Shown in pieces: positions 61,112 through 64,000 of a stretch of DNA of 64,000 nt. The notes under the pieces are model-generated. The model was given only the letters and a program-made list of their open reading frames with translations, ran no database searches and was not told where the DNA came from. The position numbers and the translations under genes were made by a program. Positions within the stretch are counted from its first letter, which is position 1; each line of letters opens with the position of its first letter. Source of the DNA: Acidobacteriota bacterium (lineage in GTDB: Bacteria > Acidobacteriota > Terriglobia > Acidiferrales > UBA7541); NCBI GenBank assembly GCA_003225315.1, contig QHZD01000019.1:62001-126000 (forward strand). The letters run 5' to 3'.

Positions 61112-61483
61112 TTAGGATTTAAGGAGGCCAAGTAGATCGAGTTTTTGCCGGAGGCTATCCATCGTGCATGGTTTCTGGATGTATTCGTTGGCTCCAGCAT
61201 CCATCGCCGTGCCAACAAAGTCGGATTCCGAGTTTGTAGTCACCATGATCAGGGGAAGCGGGTCGTAGTCGTGCAACTCGCGAACTGCACGGATGAAATC
61301 GATGCCGCTCATCACCGGCATGTTCCAATCGACCAGCACAAGATCGGGAGGGGACATCTTCTTCAAGCGCTCCAAGGCCTCGCGGCCGTCGGCAGCCTCA
61401 ACGACCTGAATGTCCATCTTGTGAAGATATTCGCAGAGGATCCTGCGAATAGTCTTGGAATCTTCAACGACGAGAGCGCGCAT
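61112..61483 (-). CDS. Single-domain response regulator, CheY-like
   Basis: A 123-residue receiver domain only: VVEDS (acidic pair), phospho-acceptor Asp in LVLVDWNMPVMSG, the switch Thr in IMVTTNSES and the Lys in YIQKPCTMDS. No output domain. The ATG at 61483 (MRALVVEDSK) has AAAGAGA about 4 nt upstream; the frame is open to 61510. It lies 103 nt after the HPt gene on the same strand. The obvious partner is that HPt protein, and through it the receiver of the PilB-like ATPase. Confidence 0.9.
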   Translation of the reverse strand: MRALVVEDSKTIRRILCEYLHKMDIQVVEAADGREALERLKKMSPPDLVLVDWNMPVMSGIDFIRAVRELHDYDPLPLIMVTTNSESDFVGTAMDAGANEYIQKPCTMDSLRQKLDLLGLLKS

Positions 61484-61586
61484 GCTGTCTCTTTTCTGCG
61501 CAAAATGCATTGTCCGGCGAGCAATCTCCGCATCTCCCTGGGGAATGAAGAAGTGCCCCTAGGCGCGGCCCCTGCGACGCGCAGTG

Positions 61587-61976
61587 CTAATAAGGCTTCC
61601 GGAGCTGAGTGAGTGTGCTCATCAGAGCCGTATAGTCTTTGCTTCCTTCCTGACCGGTCGCCGCGATTTCCGTCAAGATTTCACGGACCGCATCCACCAG
61701 GGACAGGAGCGCGCTGATGATTTCCTGGTTGGTTACCAAGGTGCCGTCGCGCAGGGGAACCAGCAAGCTTTCGCCGGTGTGTGTCAGCGCGCAGAGTTTC
61801 GTGAAGCCTAGGAAACTCGTAGCTCCCTTTATCGTGTGCATGGCCCGGAAAACTTCAGCCAGCAATTCCCGCGAGCCTGGATTTTTTTCCAACTGAATCA
61901 GGTGGCGCTCGACTTGGTCCGCCTTTTCATTGCCTTCTTCAATAAATTCCGTGACGATGGCGCTCATATCCCCCAT
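61587..61976 (-). CDS. HPt (histidine phosphotransfer) protein, CheA P1-like
   Basis: A 129-residue helical protein with the HPt signature AMHTIKGATSFLGFTKLCALTHTGESLL (the phosphorylatable His is the one in HTIKG), typical of the CheA P1 domain. It lacks CheA's kinase domains, so it must take its phosphate from a separate kinase or pass it between receivers. AAAGGA lies 7 nt before the ATG. It is between the CheY gene and the PilB-receiver gene, in one likely operon (63 nt after the ATPase stop). Confidence 0.88.
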   Translation of the reverse strand: MGDMSAIVTEFIEEGNEKADQVERHLIQLEKNPGSRELLAEVFRAMHTIKGATSFLGFTKLCALTHTGESLLVPLRDGTLVTNQEIISALLSLVDAVREILTEIAATGQEGSKDYTALMSTLTQLRKPY

Positions 61977-62039
61977 AACGCGATCCTTTCTCTAACACTG
62001 GCCTTGACTTTCCTGATGCGGTCCTGGTTCATCTGAAAC

Positions 62040-64000
62040 TCAGGGCACGGGAGCCGGCTGCGCTCGCAGCGACCTCGCGAGTAGAGACCTCACACGAGCC
62101 GCAAGGCGGCGAGGCTCGACGGGCTTCAGGATGTAGTCATCGACTCCAGCCTCAAGCGCGAGCGCTTCTTTTTCGACGCTGTCTTCTGAAGTCAACATCA
62201 AGACCGCGATACCGCGCGTTGCCGCCGCAGAGCGAAGTGCTTTGACCATGGACATGCCGTCCATGCCCGGCATGTTGTAATCCGTTACAATGACGCGCGG
62301 TTGATCTCGTCTGGCGGATTCCAGGCCGGAGATTCCATCCTTGGCCAGCATGACCTCGAAGCCCTCCAGCTCCAGAAAATACTTCACCACTGAGGCAATG
62401 GTGGTGCTGTCCTCGACAACGAGCACCCGTTCTTTGGTTTGCGCTTCGCCGGGGTTGCCCACTTGACTCCTCGGTAGACTAGGCGCTTCATCCAAGTCGG
62501 ACGCTTCCCGCTGTTTGGCTTCTTCTTGGTGCGCTGCGGAGTCGTCACGACGAGCGGGAGAGGAACCTCTCGTTTCTGGTTTGGTGGCTTCCTCTTTGTG
62601 GGCGGCTGCTTCATCCGAGGCCACGACCCGAACGACGTCTTCTAAAGTGGTGAGGCCTTGGGCAGCCTTGAGAATTCCATCTTCAAGAAGCGTGCGCATC
62701 CCTGCGATTCGCGCGGCTTTGCGTACCGCGTGTTCCGACGCACGGCGGGTAATCAACTCCCGCACTTCATCGTTTACGACTAGAAGTTCATGAATGGCAA
62801 TGCGGCCTTTGCTCCCTGACTGCCCGCATTCCTCACAGCCACGACCCGCAAGCCACCTGGCATTGGCCGGCAAGCGGGAAGCTCCTCCCGCTTTTTCAAT
62901 CGAGTCCGCGCAGGGAGGCTGAGGAACACAGCAGGAAGGACAAGGCCTGCGCACCAACCGCTGGGCAAGAATGCCGATCACTGCCGATGAAATCAGAAAG
63001 GGCTCAATTCCCAGGTCCAGCAAGCGGGTGATCGTTCCAGGGGCGTCGTTGGTATGCAGGGTGCTCAGCAACAGGTGGCCGGTCTGGGCCGCTTCAAGCG
63101 CAATGCCAGCGGTTTCCCGATCGCGGATCTCTCCAACCAGAATGATGTTGGGATCTTGCCGCAGAATGGATCGCAGTCCAGCCGCGAAGGTGACGTCCGC
63201 CTTAGTATTGATCTGGACTTGGTTTACGCCTTCCAGTTGATACTCAATGGGATCTTCGACGGTGATGATGTTCTTGGCCGGAGACTTGATCCAATTCAGG
63301 GCTGTGTAGAGCGTCGAGGTTTTCCCGCTTCCCGTTGGCCCGGTAACCAGGACCATTCCTTGCGACCGCGCCAACATCAATTGAAACGCGTGTTTATTTT
63401 CGGCGGTTAGCCCCAATTGCTCCATCGTTACCTGCGCGCGCTTATTGTCTAGAAGACGGATCACTACTTTTTCGCCGAATTGTGTCGGGAGCGTTGAGAC
63501 GCGAAGGTCAATTCGCTTGCCCTCGTATTTAAGACGGCTCCTACCGTCCTGCGGGCGCCGCCGGTCTGCGATGTCCATTCCCGAAATAATTTTCATCCGG
63601 GAAATGGTGGCATCCATTTGGTTTTTTGGAACCTTGATGATCTCGCGGAGGAGTCCGTCCACGCGATAGCGGACTTGCAGGAAATTCTCCTTCGGCTCCA
63701 TATGGATGTCGCTGGCGCCGTTCTTTGCCGCCCCGCTGAGGATCAGATTCACCAGACGAACGACCGGTGGCATCTTGGTGTCTTTTGCTAATTTTGCTGG
63801 GTCGATAACCTCGATCTCTGCATCTCCAACAGTTTCCACTTCGCCTTGGGCATCAGCGCCGCCCAGGGTGTCCAGAGGTGTGGGAACTTCTTCAGGATAA
63901 ATCTGCTGGATCAAGGCCCGGATCTGACTATGGCTGGCAACGACGGCCAGCACCCGTTTGCCGCTGCGAAATTCCGCATCCTGGATCGTCGAATAGTCCA
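62040..64000 (-). CDS. PilB/GspE-type secretion ATPase fused to a C-terminal receiver domain (5' end beyond window)
   Basis: At least 653 residues; the frame continues beyond the window's right edge, as shown by the N1-like sequence DYSTIQDAEFRSGKRVLAVVAS. The motor domain has Walker A TGPTGSGKTSTLYTALNW, the Asp box (ITVEDPIEYQLEGVNQVQI), Walker B IILVGEIRDRETAGIALEAAQTG, the His box LLSTLHTNDAPGTITRLLDLG and a four-cysteine zinc motif (CPSCC ... CEEC). After a charged linker (about 475-525 of the visible frame) there is a complete receiver: VVEDSTTIASVV, Asp in VIVTDYNMPGMDG, Thr in LMLTSEDS and Lys in ILKPVEP. It should power type IV pilus assembly or type II secretion; the receiver implies control by phosphorylation. 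GTG 63953 is not the true start. Confidence 0.9.
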   Translation of the reverse strand, partial: DYSTIQDAEFRSGKRVLAVVASHSQIRALIQQIYPEEVPTPLDTLGGADAQGEVETVGDAEIEVIDPAKLAKDTKMPPVVRLVNLILSGAAKNGASDIHMEPKENFLQVRYRVDGLLREIIKVPKNQMDATISRMKIISGMDIADRRRPQDGRSRLKYEGKRIDLRVSTLPTQFGEKVVIRLLDNKRAQVTMEQLGLTAENKHAFQLMLARSQGMVLVTGPTGSGKTSTLYTALNWIKSPAKNIITVEDPIEYQLEGVNQVQINTKADVTFAAGLRSILRQDPNIILVGEIRDRETAGIALEAAQTGHLLLSTLHTNDAPGTITRLLDLGIEPFLISSAVIGILAQRLVRRPCPSCCVPQPPCADSIEKAGGASRLPANARWLAGRGCEECGQSGSKGRIAIHELLVVNDEVRELITRRASEHAVRKAARIAGMRTLLEDGILKAAQGLTTLEDVVRVVASDEAAAHKEEATKPETRGSSPARRDDSAAHQEEAKQREASDLDEAPSLPRSQVGNPGEAQTKERVLVVEDSTTIASVVKYFLELEGFEVMLAKDGISGLESARRDQPRVIVTDYNMPGMDGMSMVKALRSAAATRGIAVLMLTSEDSVEKEALALEAGVDDYILKPVEPRRLAARVRSLLARSLRAQPAPVP

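Overview
The window reads as a chromosomal segment (GC in the high fifties) of a member of the Acidobacteriota, probably Terriglobia-like. The evidence is four secreted proteins of the acidobacterial VWFA-related type, a large TonB-dependent receptor with an N-terminal carboxypeptidase-regulatory-like domain, TonB proteins with long Pro/Gly-rich linkers, a Ser/Thr kinase fused to a TolB-like propeller, and many small conserved genes typical of that phylum. No rRNA, tRNA, prophage, insertion sequence or CRISPR array was seen.

Layout. 1-5.7 kb: aerobic hybrid (epoxide) benzoyl-CoA pathway: boxR-boxC-boxB on the minus strand (boxB leaves the window) and divergent boxD, with a palindromic TGCA-N6-TGCA operator on the boxR promoter. 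5.7-10.5 kb: a GH63/MGH1-like glucosidase and an amylo-alpha-1,6-glucosidase. 11.2-14.6 kb: a translationally coupled signalling set: receiver / glutaredoxin-like / thioredoxin-reductase-like fusion, a cNMP-domain histidine kinase and a UBP-type zinc finger, convergent with a TerC protein. 15.5-19.7 kb: a minus-strand cell-envelope operon with two TonB-type energy transducers and three small or secreted proteins. 19.9-25.4 kb: ileS, lspA, a GH1 beta-glucosidase and a secreted protein. 25.8-32.2 kb: a repeat-rich secreted protein, a truncated acetamidase relic, VWFA-related proteins and an RluD-type pseudouridine synthase. 32.2-37 kb: Ser/Thr kinase and serine hydrolase. 37.1-39.6 kb: an ArsR - SRPBCC - 51-residue protein - 158-residue protein - DUF899 operon with a strong RNA hairpin. 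39.7-42.5 kb: two more VWFA proteins, then a mini transcription unit for a 17-residue lysine-rich peptide with its own promoter and terminator. 42.6-47.4 kb: a UvrD-type helicase fused to a PD-(D/E)XK nuclease, and DinB-fold proteins. 47.5-52.7 kb: thiolase and TonB-dependent receptor. 52.8-54.6 kb: ECF sigma factor, anti-sigma factor and a zinc-ribbon membrane protein. 55-61 kb: small conserved genes, 3-hydroxyacyl-CoA dehydrogenase, recA and a stand-alone penicillin-binding transpeptidase. 61.1-64 kb: CheY, an HPt protein and a PilB/GspE ATPase carrying its own receiver domain (cut by the window edge).

The genes fit a soil heterotroph that degrades aromatic acids and alpha- and beta-glucans, imports large substrates through TonB systems and has dense phospho-signalling. 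The least ordinary items are the dithiol-less receiver/reductase fusion with its kinase and UBP finger, the PilB-receiver/HPt/CheY set, the 17-residue peptide unit, and a 23-bp hairpin whose four wobble pairs hold only in plus-strand RNA.
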